Notes under the pieces: model-generated
Database searches by the model: none
What the model saw: only the letters and a program-made list of their open reading frames with translations
What the model was told of the DNA's origin: nothing
Part shown: positions 24,376 through 35,845 of the stretch, piece after piece
How the letters are laid out: the number at the start of each line of letters is the position of its first letter
Numbering within the stretch: position 1 is the stretch's first letter
Program-made: the position numbers and the translations under genes
Source of the DNA: Cycas panzhihuaensis
Lineage: Eukaryota; Cycadophyta
Reading direction: 5' to 3'
DNA: 64,000 nt
NCBI GenBank assembly: GCA_023213395.1
Contig: CM041465.1
Span: 200,577,741-200,641,740, forward strand

Positions 24376-24935
24376 TGAGTATAAACTACCACTCTATGAT
24401 GAGTATAAACTATCAATTTGGCAAGAATATAGGTTGGGATAGTTGGGAGATTGTTGTGATAGATATGAGACATGTGAAAGGGCTAGACCCGTGTGGGAAT
24501 CTTGGGCCATGGAGGATCTTGTCAAGGGGCAAGTTCCTAAAAGCCTCTTGCCCCTAGAAGGAGCCAATGAGCAATCCAATATACTTGGATAGTTGGTTGT
24601 TTATTAAGTGATATTATTTTTATTTGGTAAATAACTCACTTTCTTTATGGTATATTATGTAAAGGTGAGGTTTTCCTATGTTTATATAATCTATCAGGAG
24701 TATGATGTGAGTTATATGAGCTTTTCCTTTTAGGAGATTCATATTACTTCATCTTCTACTTTTATAAACTTATTACTATTTAGGTTCTAGGTGGTTTTAA
24801 GTTTATAAGAATAAAATAAGTAAACCTTTCACTTATCCCATTTTGATCTTTTATTTATCTTATAGTTTTTATTCTTTCCCACAATCTTGTCTTTCCTAAA
24901 CCATTATACTCTGGGACGAGTATAAGCTACCATGT
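24376..24935 (+). repeat. Scattered 'gagtataaactat' units in the gypsy 3' region
   Basis: Copies of GATGAGTATAAACTATCA-like sequence occur at about 24376, 24397 and 24911, with relatives at 22930 and 22968. They are the same motif class as the array at 27470-27810. Confidence 0.6.
24525..24555. other. Perfect 9-bp inverted repeat with 13-base loop
   Basis: AGGGGCAAG (24525-24533) and CTTGCCCCT (24547-24555) are exact reverse complements. They lie in a locally G+C-richer patch (24450-24600) of the gypsy 3' region. A stem-loop is possible; its role is unknown. Confidence 0.6.
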
Positions 24936-25199
24936 ATGTAGTATGACAAAAATTTTAAAAAAAGTATATAACTACAAAAGAATTAAAAAAAAAAAGGTAA
25001 AAATGATAAAAATTATTACATGTTTCCTTAGACAAGTGGCACTAATGAGTGTATCCTATGCTCAAATGTAAATGGGAATAAGGGGGATAAAAGATTTAGA
25101 GACAAGTAATCATATACAAGTTTTAAGATAAAAAAGATCAATATATACATGATCTCAAAATATAGTACATTTATCACCTAGGTGACTTATGATATATGA

Positions 25200-26470
25200 C
25201 TCATGATACATGACTCATAATACATGATATATACATCCATGATACATACTAGAGGCTCATAAAATGCCTCGCATCCTCCTCCTACACCCCATGTAGTATA
25301 TCATATACTCATCACCCCTCTGACTCTTGATAAGGTCCCTAAGGTATATATGGATGTGCCCTCTCTCTTCTGCTTGAAATCTCCCCATGTGAAGGCTCTC
25401 CTCTAGATGGGAGGTGGTGTCATCCCTGTTGTACTATGGCACTAGCTGATGGAGTATACCTAGCTCCCACCTAGGCTAGTGTCATCCTCTGTAGATGTCT
25501 TCTCTCCTCCTTGCCCACCCTCACCTCTAGCTCTTATCCCTATATCTTTTCTCTCATATCTATATAGAGATCTCAAGCTTTGAGTGCATGGATTTTAAAA
25601 TCTATCTGGTGCCCCAGTAGTTTATAATCCACTATGTTCCAAATGGGCACCTCATTTGATGCTAGAATGTAAGGAAAGATTACCTCTAGGTTCTTCTAAA
25701 CCTCCCTTAGTGTAATTGTCTCATCTCATGTCTCATAGAAACATATCATATGTGATCAGTCCCTTAGAAAAGAAAACAAGATCTAAAAAGGAAAGGAATA
25801 TAATATGATATGAGAAATAAATCAACTAGACCATATACCTGGAGATCCTCCTCCTACTAGCTCTCAACCTACTACCTCCCCTGCCAATGGTGCCTCTCCT
25901 CTCTGTGACTCCTAGCGAGCCTCTTGTGTAGCTCGTCCCTCACCAACTCCACTCCCTCCATCTCTACCCTTGTCATGAGTAGACCCTAGCTCCATGCTCT
26001 GAAAGGAGCCCCCTATCCCCTTTATAAGTGCTCCACCTCTTTATTTGAGCACCTGATGACTGCCTCTTGCTCTACCACTAGAGGGGGTACCTCCTCTACC
26101 TCCTTGCCTTGCCTCCTCTCCTCTTGTACCACCTCTGCCACTGCGTGCTCCCCTATTACATCTTCCTCCTCTCCCTCCCCCTGCTATAGGAGCCTCCTCT
26201 ATTGTCGCTCTCTCCATAGCATCCATCTCATCGTCGTTCCATACTTGGAGCCTAATATATGCATCCTTAATCAATTGTCTCCTTGTCATCCTATTGAGGG
26301 GAGAACTATGTATTATCCTCGTGATGATGGCTGGCTTGTTATAAATCCAGGATCTCATGTACCACCTGTTCATCCTTGGATCCATCGATGTCAACTCTCT
26401 TAGCTCTCCTCCTAGTTGCATCAATGGAATATGGTCATAGAGCCAATACACAAGGATAGAACTGTATGAG
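25200..26470 (-). pseudogene. Antisense reading frame in the gypsy 3' region
   Basis: Between pol and the 3' LTR, on the opposite strand to pol, lies a 136-codon open frame (26451 to 26041). Readable sequence extends upstream to about 26480 and, with stops, downstream to about 25200. The N-terminal part has LVYWLYDHIPLMQLGGELREL, then MNRWYMRSWIYNKPAIITR. The C-terminal third is Gly/Arg-rich (GGGRGGRCNRGARSGRGG). The Trp-rich 'LVYWLYDHIPL' stretch reminds me of the plant mobile domain (MAIN/PMD) motif 'LQLWxxEHIP', a domain known from plant transposons. Some Tat elements, such as Grande, are known to have antisense ORFs in this place. The PMD link is tentative. Confidence 0.5.
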
Positions 26471-26785
26471 AAGCCACCCCTCCTTATCCTCTAGATGCTC
26501 AATAGCTAGTGGTTGATGCTATCTACTACATATTGCCCCCAGTTGATTCAAATACTTTGCTTGCATCACCGTACTATCCCTTTCCACTAAACTGGGATCC
26601 CCATGAAGTTCTACATCCTAGTTATTCAATAGGTAATGATAAGGACAATGATCCTCCTCACTACTGGAATGTCCCTTATTGTCCTAATGGCCTCAATAAA
26701 GATCCTATACTAATCTATCTAATTAATAAACCCCATCAAATAGGTGCTATATACCATCTGTGACTCTTCATCTGTCACTATTAAA

Positions 26786-26853
26786 AACATAGTTTTACAG
26801 TGAAAAATATAGTTTCACAATGAAAAATGTAACTTCACAGTGAAAAACGTGAC
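26786..26853. repeat. Short tandem repeat, unit 20 bp
   Basis: Three and a half units of the pattern 'ataGTTTcACAgTGAAAAA' follow head to tail, differing by transitions. Half-units occur inverted just downstream ('ttttcattatgaaattatg', about 26900-26930). Confidence 0.75.
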
Positions 26854-27469
26854 TTCTTCCAATGGTTCTAATATTAAAGTCTTGTTTTTCACTAGTTAGT
26901 CATGTTTTTCATTATGAAATTATGTTTTTAGTGCACTACCTATACTTTTTGCACTTTATCACTCCATTTTTCGTTGAAAATTTGAAAAAAAAAAATATTT
27001 AACACTTCACTTATTGGTTACCTTGCTCTCTGCTCCATCTTGATCTCTAAAACTCTGTAGAGTTGATCCTCTATCCAAAAGAGCTCATAGTCTCTCTGGA
27101 AAGTGAAATGATTGCCTTATTAACTCTCACTTTCTCCTCCTCTTGCTTGTGAAAATAGTTCATTTTCACTTATTTTCCCTCATATAGAGAGGCCATTTTT
27201 ACCCTTTTTTCTTATTAGATCCTCTCTACTACCTGTTGATCTCATCAAGGAAAAATGTACCCTAGTTTAACCATTATTTTCATCAAATTAATATTGAAAT
27301 ATCAAAAAATATATACTCTTACTTTGATAAAGTTAATTAATTATTTCATGATGTAAAGGGGATTATTCGAGCTCTTTTTCCCCTTTGGAGGTCTGGTTGA
27401 TCATTAGATCCTACCTCATGTATTGATCTTTGATATTTACCTTCATAGGACTATCACATTGAGTTTTTA

Positions 27470-27810
27470 TCCACTTGTTAATGAGTCTAAACTATGACAA
27501 GGCCTATGCTTTGAACCTCCTTTAACCTATTAATGAGCTAAAACTATGATAGGAATCTTGCTTTGAGGCCCTCATAACTATTAATGAGCTTAAACTATGA
27601 CATGGACCCCTCTAAAATTGATTATTAACGAGGTTAAAAGATGGTAATCAACCTCTAAAAGTCCTCACCCCATTAACGAGGCTAAAGTATGATGGGTTTA
27701 CTCTGAAAAGTCACTTGTTAATGAGATGATAAACTATGACAATCCATTCTTTTTACTTCAACAAAAAGATTTTCCTCCAATGCATGGTTAAAGAAAGATA
27801 AACTATGACC
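27470..27810 (+). repeat. Minisatellite A: 'ttaatgagcttaaactatgaca', about 7 units
   Basis: Seven variants of TTAATGAGCTTAAACTATGACA occur at intervals of about 40-70 bases, each followed by a variable spacer. They sit in the untranslated 3' region of the Tat-like gypsy, about 500-800 bases before the 3' LTR. Confidence 0.85.
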
Positions 27811-27824
27811 AAGTGTATAGTAAG

Positions 27825-27915
27825 ACCCCATCTAGTTTGTGGGTGTTTAGCGATGAAGTCCCATTTAGTTTGTGGATACATTGTATCATAACGAAGTCCC
27901 ATCCAGTTTATGGGT
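27825..27915 (+). repeat. Minisatellite B: 'gtcccatctagtttgtggg', 3 units
   Basis: Three units resembling AAGTCCCATCTAGTTTGTGGGT lie 35-45 bases apart, directly after minisatellite A. Unit and spacing are unrelated to A. Confidence 0.8.
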
Positions 27916-27937
27916 ATTAGGTAAGTATTTAGTAATG

Positions 27938-28125
27938 TTAGATGCCCAATCCTTTTAAGTGAGAAGATGCCCAGTCTTTTTGGGTGAGAAGGTGAATATA
28001 GCGATGTTTTGAAGATAAATACCTAAACCTTTTGGGTAGGTTTTTAGAAATATTAGAAGCCCAGCCCTTTTGGGCAAGAGGTGTAAATACCCAGTCCTTT
28101 TGAGTAGACTTGCTAATAGGAACCT
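27938..28125 (+). repeat. Minisatellite C: 'gcccagtccttttgggt', about 5-6 units
   Basis: Units such as ATGCCCAGTCTTTTTGGGTGAGAAG repeat five or six times. Each unit carries CCCA...TGGG arms that can pair as a short hairpin. The minus-strand open frame across this region (28144 to 27938) is a product of the repeat, not a gene. Confidence 0.85.
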
Positions 28126-28290
28126 TGTTGAGTCTAGTTATCATGTGGATTTCATTTCATCATGGAGTAGTATTACCTCATCATCCATACATTTTATCTT
28201 ATTCCTATTGCATTGGTTGGAACAATAAATACCATCATCATTACCACCTCTCACCATCCTATTTCTCTTTTTAGAATAGGAGCTTCAGGT

Positions 28291-28304
28291 GCAAAAGGGG
28301 TAAA
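28291..28304 (+). other. Polypurine tract of the Tat-like gypsy
   Basis: GCAAAAGGGGTAAA stands directly before TGTTTCACTAAAACC, the start of the 3' LTR. Confidence 0.8.
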
Positions 28305-30777
28305 TGTTTCACTAAAACCTAGTCTCTTCACTTATATTAGAGCTATACAAGTAAGTTCATACATGTTATATAATTTCATAGGAAATAATTAATGGATGCT
28401 GATTGCATTTGGCAGATTAGGCCATGTTTTATTGACATGATATATGAAATTTGATTAATAAAATGTGATAAATAATTATGTAACTTGTATTCTTACTATT
28501 ATTTGCTAATGATATAAACTATGGAATTAGAGTTTTCTTTTATGATCAACTCAACCTCATTCCTCATTCTTCTTTCAAAGTTTGGTATTCTCATCTTATT
28601 TTCAAGATTTCACCCAAGATTTTGTTGTTTATCATGTTTTGGGCTTGTACTTAATGCATTTCACCTAATTCTGGGTTCATCTACTTCTTAATAAAGTGAT
28701 TATCATGATTAAATCTTTATTAAATATCAAATTTTATTATTTTTTGATCAAATTTTTACTCCACTGTCATCATGTTCTTTGTGTTACCAAAAATACAATC
28801 GATCACATTTTTAGAACAAAACTGCATTTTTGGTAGGTGAAAAACATAATTGATCACTTTTTTCACTATCATGCAACAAAAATTTAGACAAACCACCAAA
28901 ATTTTATATGCCACCACCTAGATTCAATGGGATTTGACTTTTTTTTATGGCCAAAAGTATTCTTAAGTTATTTTTGATTAAGAAGTAAAGGATAAGAAGT
29001 GATTTTAGTTCTAGTTTTGTGAAGATTTTTGAACTTTTTTTAATATCTCTTGAGAACTGCTATTGTGAGTTTGAAGGCTTGATTTCTTGAAGACTATTGG
29101 GTGAAACCTTGAAGAAGCTTTGTTGTTTTGTTGCTATTATTTGATTGTTGATGGTATAAGCTTCTATTTTTCTTAGATGTTCATCAATTTTATTCTTCAA
29201 ACTTCTTCTAATTTGATAAGATCTTTCCTATTGAATTTAGGGTTGTTTCAAGGTGTTTTGAAGGTAGCTTTGACTTAGAAACTTTTCTTTTCATTAGCTA
29301 ATTATTGTAGTACTCTTATTTTAGTTTTTGATACTAAAATATATACTAAAAGGTCATCCCTTTGTGAGGTTCCTTAAGGGTAGACTAGGGTGGAGCATGG
29401 TCATCTTTCCACCATACATCTAACTATTCCTTCGCACTCTATTACAACAATTTGTATTTCAGTTGGATTACCATTCCTTTTTGGCATTATTTGGCTCTAG
29501 TTTGGACTCTTTTGAGTGTTGTTCTTCCTTCTTTGATCTTTCTTTGAAGGAAAGCTTATGTAAAAGATTTTCAATTGAAAAGAAAATTGGCATTCTAAGG
29601 CATTCTTCATAATAGGAAGGAAATTCATTTTTTTTTGTGATTATAAGGAGCTTTATTTTCAAGTTAGCTCTTTTATCTTGAGAATGAAAAGTTGAGAGTG
29701 TTGTATGGTTAAAATATTTCTAATTTCTAGTATTTCATTAGATTCAAGGATCCTTTTAGAGCTCTTACTACTCCAATTAAGATAGAACCTTTGGGGACTA
29801 GTTTTATATGAATGACAAATGTTCAAATTTATAATTTATTCATTATCTCATAGGTCTAAAAATTATCAGAAAACAACAATAGTTTCTTTTAAGAATCTTT
29901 CATTTTTTATGTATTATTTTATTACTTTTTAAGAGAATTAGTTGCATGCATCAAGGTTGGAGTATATTAACTAGGTTTGCATATTGATTGGTCTCTTTTA
30001 AAAGAAATTTGTATAAAAAATCATATAGTGAATTTCAGATTTTGAGTAGCATCATCTCCTTTGAAGTGAAACATGTACATTGCATATATGAAATCTTTCT
30101 TTTATCATTGCATATGCATATTTCATTTTAGAAAAAAAAAAAAAAAAAACTTCCATGCATTATTTGTTGTTTGTTTACTTTTAAAAACAAAAAGAACAAA
30201 AAAGGTTTATGTGAGTTTGATCTTGTAGTTTCTTTGGTTGTATTATCTTTCTCTCTTAGTTTCATCTCTTTGCAATCATATAAAAAAAATCTAGAAAGGA
30301 GAAAATACAACAAAAGGAAAAATAAGCAAAGTGAATATAAATCAAGGCAAGAAACTAAAATAAGACAAACTACCTTTCCATTAGCTTGCCCTCTCTTATA
30401 TCTTAGTAAAACTAAAAAGGTTGAAATAATTACATGAGAGAAATCCCTAAGAAGGACATTGGGGATATTATAAGTGTATCTCCAAACTTAGAACTTCTTC
30501 ATCAATTTGTATAGGTTAGTGGATTCTATCACTACATTTTACATCTGCACCTTTTTTCATATCCACTCATAATTAGGTAGGCGGAACTACTAGGTGAAGA
30601 GTCCTCCTTAGGAGTTGGGCAAAGATGGTCCTTTAGGTCTTCTTGAGCTTTATGTTTCCCAATTTTAATCGTAAAAGAAATTGAGAGATATTAAGTTTAG
30701 GTCCTCCATAGACCCCAACCATCTTTCTGGCAACTTTGTTGGGGATCAAACCCAAGAACCCCCTAGAACACCACACT
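28305..30777 (+). repeat. 3' LTR of the Tat-like gypsy
   Basis: About 2.47 kb, matching 10452-10832 and 14009-15987 with the nested element absent. It ends CCTAGAACACCACACT next to the AGAGC duplication. Short open frames inside (29468-29662, 30128-30437) are not genes. Confidence 0.92.
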
Positions 30778-30782
30778 AGAGC

Positions 30783-32585
30783 CATAAGTTTAAATGTGTG
30801 GAGCCTATGTTAGTATTTTTAAAACTATGTTATTGATTTGAAACTTATTTTATACATATGTATTATTACTATACTACTAGATGTGGTGAAGTCCTAGAAT
30901 CAAATATACCATTTGATTAAGAGTGATGAAGATAGGATGCTTGTGGACATCTATATGTAGGATAATTTATTACATATGAAATTCATTCATTGTTATGAAG
31001 GATGAGTAGTTAGTGAATACAATGGAGATGTTCATATTTAACTATTAAAATTTTCTAACATGGGAGAAAGATTGAGTAAGGATATTGCATGATGTTGAAG
31101 ATTAATTTCTTGAAGAATTGAGGCACACCAAATCATTCAAGAACCTTGTTAGTGAGAAGTTATTATTGTAAAATGGATCCCTATTCATTTGTTAAAGTAG
31201 TTACTAGTATGTGCAAAAAAGGGGTCATTATTTGGAAATTTTAGTTAATGTCAAGAGTGGATTTGAAGAAGGACTATGGATTATTTCTTCTTTATCCTCT
31301 TTAGATTTAGAGAAGGGAAGGAGAAGGATATAGAGTTGTGTAGTGGCTTATTCTATGACATATTTATGTACTAGATACTATTGGGCATAGGTCTAGGGTT
31401 AGACTATGTGTTAGCAAAATTAAAAGATGGTTGACACCTACCAGCTATAGTTTCCTCTATTTAAATATGATTTTAATCATTTATAAAAGTGGTATTCAAT
31501 TATTTATGGTTAGATCTATATTATACAAATTGTATAAACTCTATACTCTAGAATTAAAGCCAATTATCTTTACATCTTATTATTTAGAGATTTTGAGAAC
31601 TATTGGGCATCTTCCCAATATTATAGTAGTGCAATTATTTATGGAGGAGGTTTTAGGCTACGAAAATCATCTATAGATTTTTTTTAGCCCTTGTGAATCA
31701 CTAAAATTAAACACACAATCCATGGGATCCATCGGTAAAGGATTTCATCTCACATAAGGTATGTAATGTTCCTTTTTGAATGACCAATTTAAATTTTTAT
31801 ATTATAATATTTTTGACATTATGTTATGATATTAAGTCAATTTATAATATTGCTTAGAGTTCAATAAGCCCCTAATGTAGTTAAATGGCCATTATGATAT
31901 GATTGAAGTTATTTATGAAGGCGGTAATTTTTATTTTTTGTCATTTCTTAAAATTTATAATGACTTACTAGAAGTATTTCCTTCATAATATTTTACTAGG
32001 ACATTAAATTTAAGTGGCATCTATTATGTTGGATTTCTTACTTCAACATAAATAATAGAGTGTTTAACTCATTTTAAACTTTCTTTAAAGGAGATTTTAA
32101 TCGACAAACTTGATATTTGCATGTTGAAGCATTATAAAAAGAGTTCTTTTTGGGTGAAATTTTAGGCATGGACTATTCTACATGTGTTTAACATAGTTTT
32201 GATGAAAACCTATAACATGCTCATAGTCAAGGTGTTAAAATTTGTTACATTATAAGTGTGCTCCAAATAGACTAGGTGATTAGTTTATATTCGAGAAGGT
32301 TTTTAATGACTACAATGGTTGTTTACAGGGCTTATGCATATTGGTGTAAATGGGTTGTAAGAAAAATCTTACTGAATAGTCCATATTCTTTTCTTGAGTT
32401 AAGAGTTGAAGATGAGCATGTGAAAAGGAAGAACATTTTGGTGGAGAAGTTGATGAACCATGTATTCAAAGAGCATCCTAAAGCACCGGTGCGTATAATG
32501 ATTAATTACACATATACATAGATATATGGTTGCCTTTTTATATGGATGTTAACTTGTGACATGAATTACATCTTATAGGGAAGAT
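30783..32585 (+). other. Interior of the small LTR element
   Basis: Continues the leader after the split primer-binding site (CATAAG...). No gag or pol motif is legible on either strand. An open frame at 32276-32521 (81 codons, Arg/Lys-rich, ending KEHPKAPVRIMINYTYT) is unidentified and may be chance. A purine stretch GGGAAGAT precedes the 3' LTR. Confidence 0.5.
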
Positions 32586-32896
32586 TGTTATGATGTAATA
32601 TTAAATTCATGTGATAACTATCCCTCATGTTGACTAAGAGATGCATATATTTGAGGCAATCTTAATAGGTGGGATATATTAAGAGTTGTTCTAATATTAA
32701 CATGTTGTTATAGAGGCTCTAATGTTGTGATTGGCCCACAAAGAGGTTGTTGTAACTATATGTACTTACCATCCATTGTAACTCTTTGAGGGATCTATAT
32801 TCCTCCACCAATTCTGTTGCATATTTTCATGGTACATATTTATGTGATCTCTTTGATTAAGTTATTTTGCATAGTTATTATTATATTTTTCTTATA
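32586..32896 (+). repeat. 3' LTR of the small element
   Basis: Starts TGTTATGATGTAATATT and ends TTTCTTATA (CA changed to TA), followed by the GAAGA duplication. Confidence 0.92.
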
Positions 32897-33300
32897 GAAG
32901 AGATAACCTTTAATAGCAAATAACAATAATTATAATAATTCTCTTAATAAGCCTTCTATAACTAAGACTTATTCTACAAGTCCAAAAAAAGGAATCCTTT
33001 ATCCACTAATGAGTAAATGATTTTTTCTAAAGAAGGTTTTCCTCTCACTAGTAAATAGAAAAAGGTAGTTAACTTTATTATTCCTTCTAAAGAAGGTCTT
33101 TCACAATGGTTAATAAAAATGTGTAATTGTTTAAAATTTCTACACATTCTACTACCTCTACAATAAGTATGAACTATGACTAGCTCCATAATAAGGATAA
33201 ACTATGGCTTAAAACATTTAACTATTAAAGAGCCTAAACTATGATAAACCATAAATATCCCTATAAGAGTATAAAATATCGCATACTTTACTATGAGTGT
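32897..33300 (+). repeat. Continuation of the gypsy remnant: 3'-region repeats
   Basis: After the GAAGA duplication the host gypsy resumes. TTCTAAAGAAGGT occurs twice (about 33027 and 33087). 'aataagtatgaactatgac', 'aataaggataaactatggc' and 'taaactatgataaa' at 33160-33250 belong to the same motif class as minisatellite A of the Tat-like gypsy. So the gag at 9000-10123 is followed almost directly by 3'-type repeats, with pol absent. Confidence 0.5.
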
Positions 33301-33750
33301 AGATTGAACACATACATACTCATACATTACTTTGACATTTCTTCATTCTCACTATATATACCCTTGTATATTCCTTGTAAGTGTAGAATTACCTAGACTA
33401 TCATAGAGATTAGTATGTTGATTGAAATTAGAAATTACCATCTAGTTAATACACTCTTGAATTTCTTACAATTTGGTCTAATAGGACAATACTTTAGTTA
33501 TGTTGGTCTTTACATTCTATTAAATGCATATGTATATTAGTAGGAATCCCTAAAATGATTTATGTACCCCTACTTACACTTAAAGATAATGCTCATTACT
33601 AATACTCATCGAGTCACTTACATTGGACTAGATGAGGCTATCATATTATCTATGGGTTTAATAGTAGTTTAGTTTCTTCAATATCACCTAGCCATTTATT
33701 ATACCAAAGATCAATATGATAAAGAAAAGGATTACTATAAGATATGATAT

Positions 33751-33795
<45 letters not shown>

Positions 33796-35830
33796 AAAAA
33801 GCTCTTACACATTCATCAACATATCAATAGATTTAATGATGATTGATCTATGAGTCTCACTTTGTCATTTGTTAAATTATCAACCACTATTTGACCATAT
33901 ACATATATTAACACATCCATAGATTCAATAGTGACTAGTTCATAAGTATCACATTATCATCCTTTGAACTATAAACTTATTTAATCTTAGTTATGCATCA
34001 TCCTAACTAATGGGTTCAATATTATCTAGTTGGTATAACTCCATACTATTATTCGCTAACCATAGATTAGATTGATATGCATAAAAGAGAAGTTATAACT
34101 AGATGGAGTGAGATGTGAAAATAATCATTCTTGGATGTCATATCTTATATTACTTTTTTGGCAAGATGTAAAGATTCTACATCACCACATTTTTCTCCTT
34201 ATTTACTAATTCCAACACTCTCTTATATCCACTAGATTGTTCTTTCTAACCTAAGTTTTAGATTATTATTCCATTTTCTATGGCCCTATTCGCTCATATA
34301 TATGGGAAAAAACTAAGGAAATCTTGGTCCTTCCATACTTGCTTGAATTATTTGAGATCACATTGGTAGTATTGTATTTAGTGTAGGATTGTTCACTTTT
34401 TCCATGCTTATAAAATTATAAAATCACTCATCTAGGATTTATCCCTAGTATTTTACTCTCATAAAAATTCTTGGGTATAAAATATTATTTGTATTATATA
34501 TACAAATATAAGATATGACATTAGCAACATTCACTCCTTATTGTGTGAACTCTAATAAGCTCCATTACAAAGGAGGTAATTTCCTTAATTTTAGGTCATC
34601 AACTTAAAATTTTGGAATCTAAGGTATAGTTTCTTCTTATACATTAGATATGTAATTATTGCTTATCATTTATCAAATGTTGCATTTGATTTCCTATATT
34701 TGCTTTTCATTTACATTATAATTCACTTTAATTGATCATTTGTTTAGCTTTCCTGTGTATTATATCTCTGGTAATGATGCTTTCTCCTATAATAGGCTAT
34801 GTTATAAAGGTATAATAAATTAAAAATAAGTCAATGTTCAATATAGTCATTGTTTCTTCTATTTTGATGGCTTTCTTTTATTAGAATTTACTCATATTTT
34901 ACTTATTTTAAATTTTGACTTTATTTTCAAATGTGATTACTCCTCTTATATAGTCTATTATATAAATCTTTTTGAGTAAATGTGAATTGAGTGACTATGA
35001 CTTGAAAATAGACATTGTATAAGGAAGTTATGTCTCTTTTATATTTCTATCTTCTTCTATTAGCCCAATTTCATAATTCTCAAGGATAACTTTATATTAA
35101 AACCCTAAAAGGTAACATATCTCTTTTAAAAGTTGAATTTCATATACATTTAGGGATTTGTTATATAAATTTACTTATTATATATATTTCTCTTTAGTCA
35201 TTTCATCCTAAAATCTCTTTAGGTATAAAACCTTAAAGGAACTCCCTATTCGTTATTTGCATATGCTCAAACAAGGCATATATTAACTTAGTTTCTAATC
35301 TATTATCATTATTAGATTAAATATTTATGTATTTCCCATTTGTTATAATCATTATTTTAGAATCTTCTTATTAATTTTCATTATTTTTCTACCTTACTAT
35401 ATTTATTCACTTTATACCATACCTTTGCATTATTACTTTTATGACCACACCATATGTTTTCTTTGTTATTCCTATGATAACTTTTATTTTTATATTACAC
35501 CCCTCCTTTAACATATCTATATTATCATTGCACTTTATTATGTAGTACCACTTATCTCTTAATATCATTTATAATATCACCATATGTTATTTACGACTAT
35601 TTTGTAGTATTGAATCTATATGCCACACCTCTCTTTCTATCTTTCATAATATCATTTTAACTTTCTCATTATTATTTAGTATTATTCATGTGTTTCAACA
35701 ATATGTATTAATTAATTTTCTCTTTCATTTTCTTTTCTTTTATTATTTTAATCTTTCATATTGTTTTTAGGTTTTTTCTTCTCTCAAATAATTGTTTGTT
35801 TCATTTTTTTATGTTGGCTTTGAGAACAAT
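33300..35830. other. Gene-less AT-rich stretch
   Basis: No coding frame, LTR pair or structured repeat is recognised apart from the (GA)n run. It is probably the interior of old elements, including the 5' interior of the minus-strand LTR copy that begins at 35846. Confidence 0.4.
33752..33791. repeat. (GA)n microsatellite
   Basis: About 20 uninterrupted AG units, followed by an A-rich purine run. Confidence 0.95.
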
Positions 35831-35842
35831 GCTTTGATACCA
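35831..35842 (-). other. Primer-binding site left of the split LTR
   Basis: GCTTTGATACCA is the reverse complement of TGGTATCAAAGC. The 45 bases around it match 50825-50874 ('atgttggctttgagaacaatgc'), so it is genuine element interior. Confidence 0.8.
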
Positions 35843-35845
35843 AAA

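Larger units (their letters stand above)
10452..30777 (+). mobile_element. Tat/Ogre-like Ty3/gypsy element, about 17 kb without its nested insertion
   Basis: LTRs of about 2.4 kb (10452-10832 plus 14009-15987, and 28305-30777), a primer-binding site of the TGGCGACC type at 15994-16013, gag, protease, RT with RNase H, integrase, a second RNase H-like domain, an antisense reading frame and several minisatellites. The target duplication is AGAGC at 10446-10450 and 30778-30782; at the left one extra A separates it from the LTR. Joining the flanks restores TGGTATCAGAGC followed by CATAAG, the uninterrupted primer site of the element it landed in. All coding parts are broken by stops, mostly at Gln codons, and by frameshifts. 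Long LTRs, the RT sequence style and the complex 3' region all fit the Tat/Ogre group. Confidence 0.92.
10124..32896 (+). mobile_element. Small non-autonomous LTR element, split by a Tat-like gypsy
   Basis: LTRs at 10124-10436 and 32586-32896 are about 313 and 311 bp, in direct orientation, and flanked by an exact 5-bp target duplication GAAGA (10119-10123 and 32897-32901). A perfect TGGTATCAGAGC primer-binding site follows the first LTR. The 17-kb gypsy is inserted inside that site, so the native element is only about 2.4 kb: 14 bases of interior, then 30783-32585. I recognise no gag or pol in the 1.8-kb interior, so it probably depended on a copia partner, as TRIM or LARD-type elements do. 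Confidence 0.9.

Noticed and set aside
26056-26403. Plus-strand Ser/Pro/Cys-rich frame of 115 codons
   Set aside because: It is the shadow of the minus-strand frame, whose Trp-rich and Gly/Arg-rich content looks more like a real protein.
27938-28144. Minus-strand frame with repeated QKDWxS-like words
   Set aside because: The repetition comes from minisatellite C. The protein-level repeat only mirrors the DNA repeat.
33752-33791. (GA)n run as a polypurine tract of an LTR element
   Set aside because: No LTR start follows it and no partner LTR is seen. It is better read as a microsatellite.
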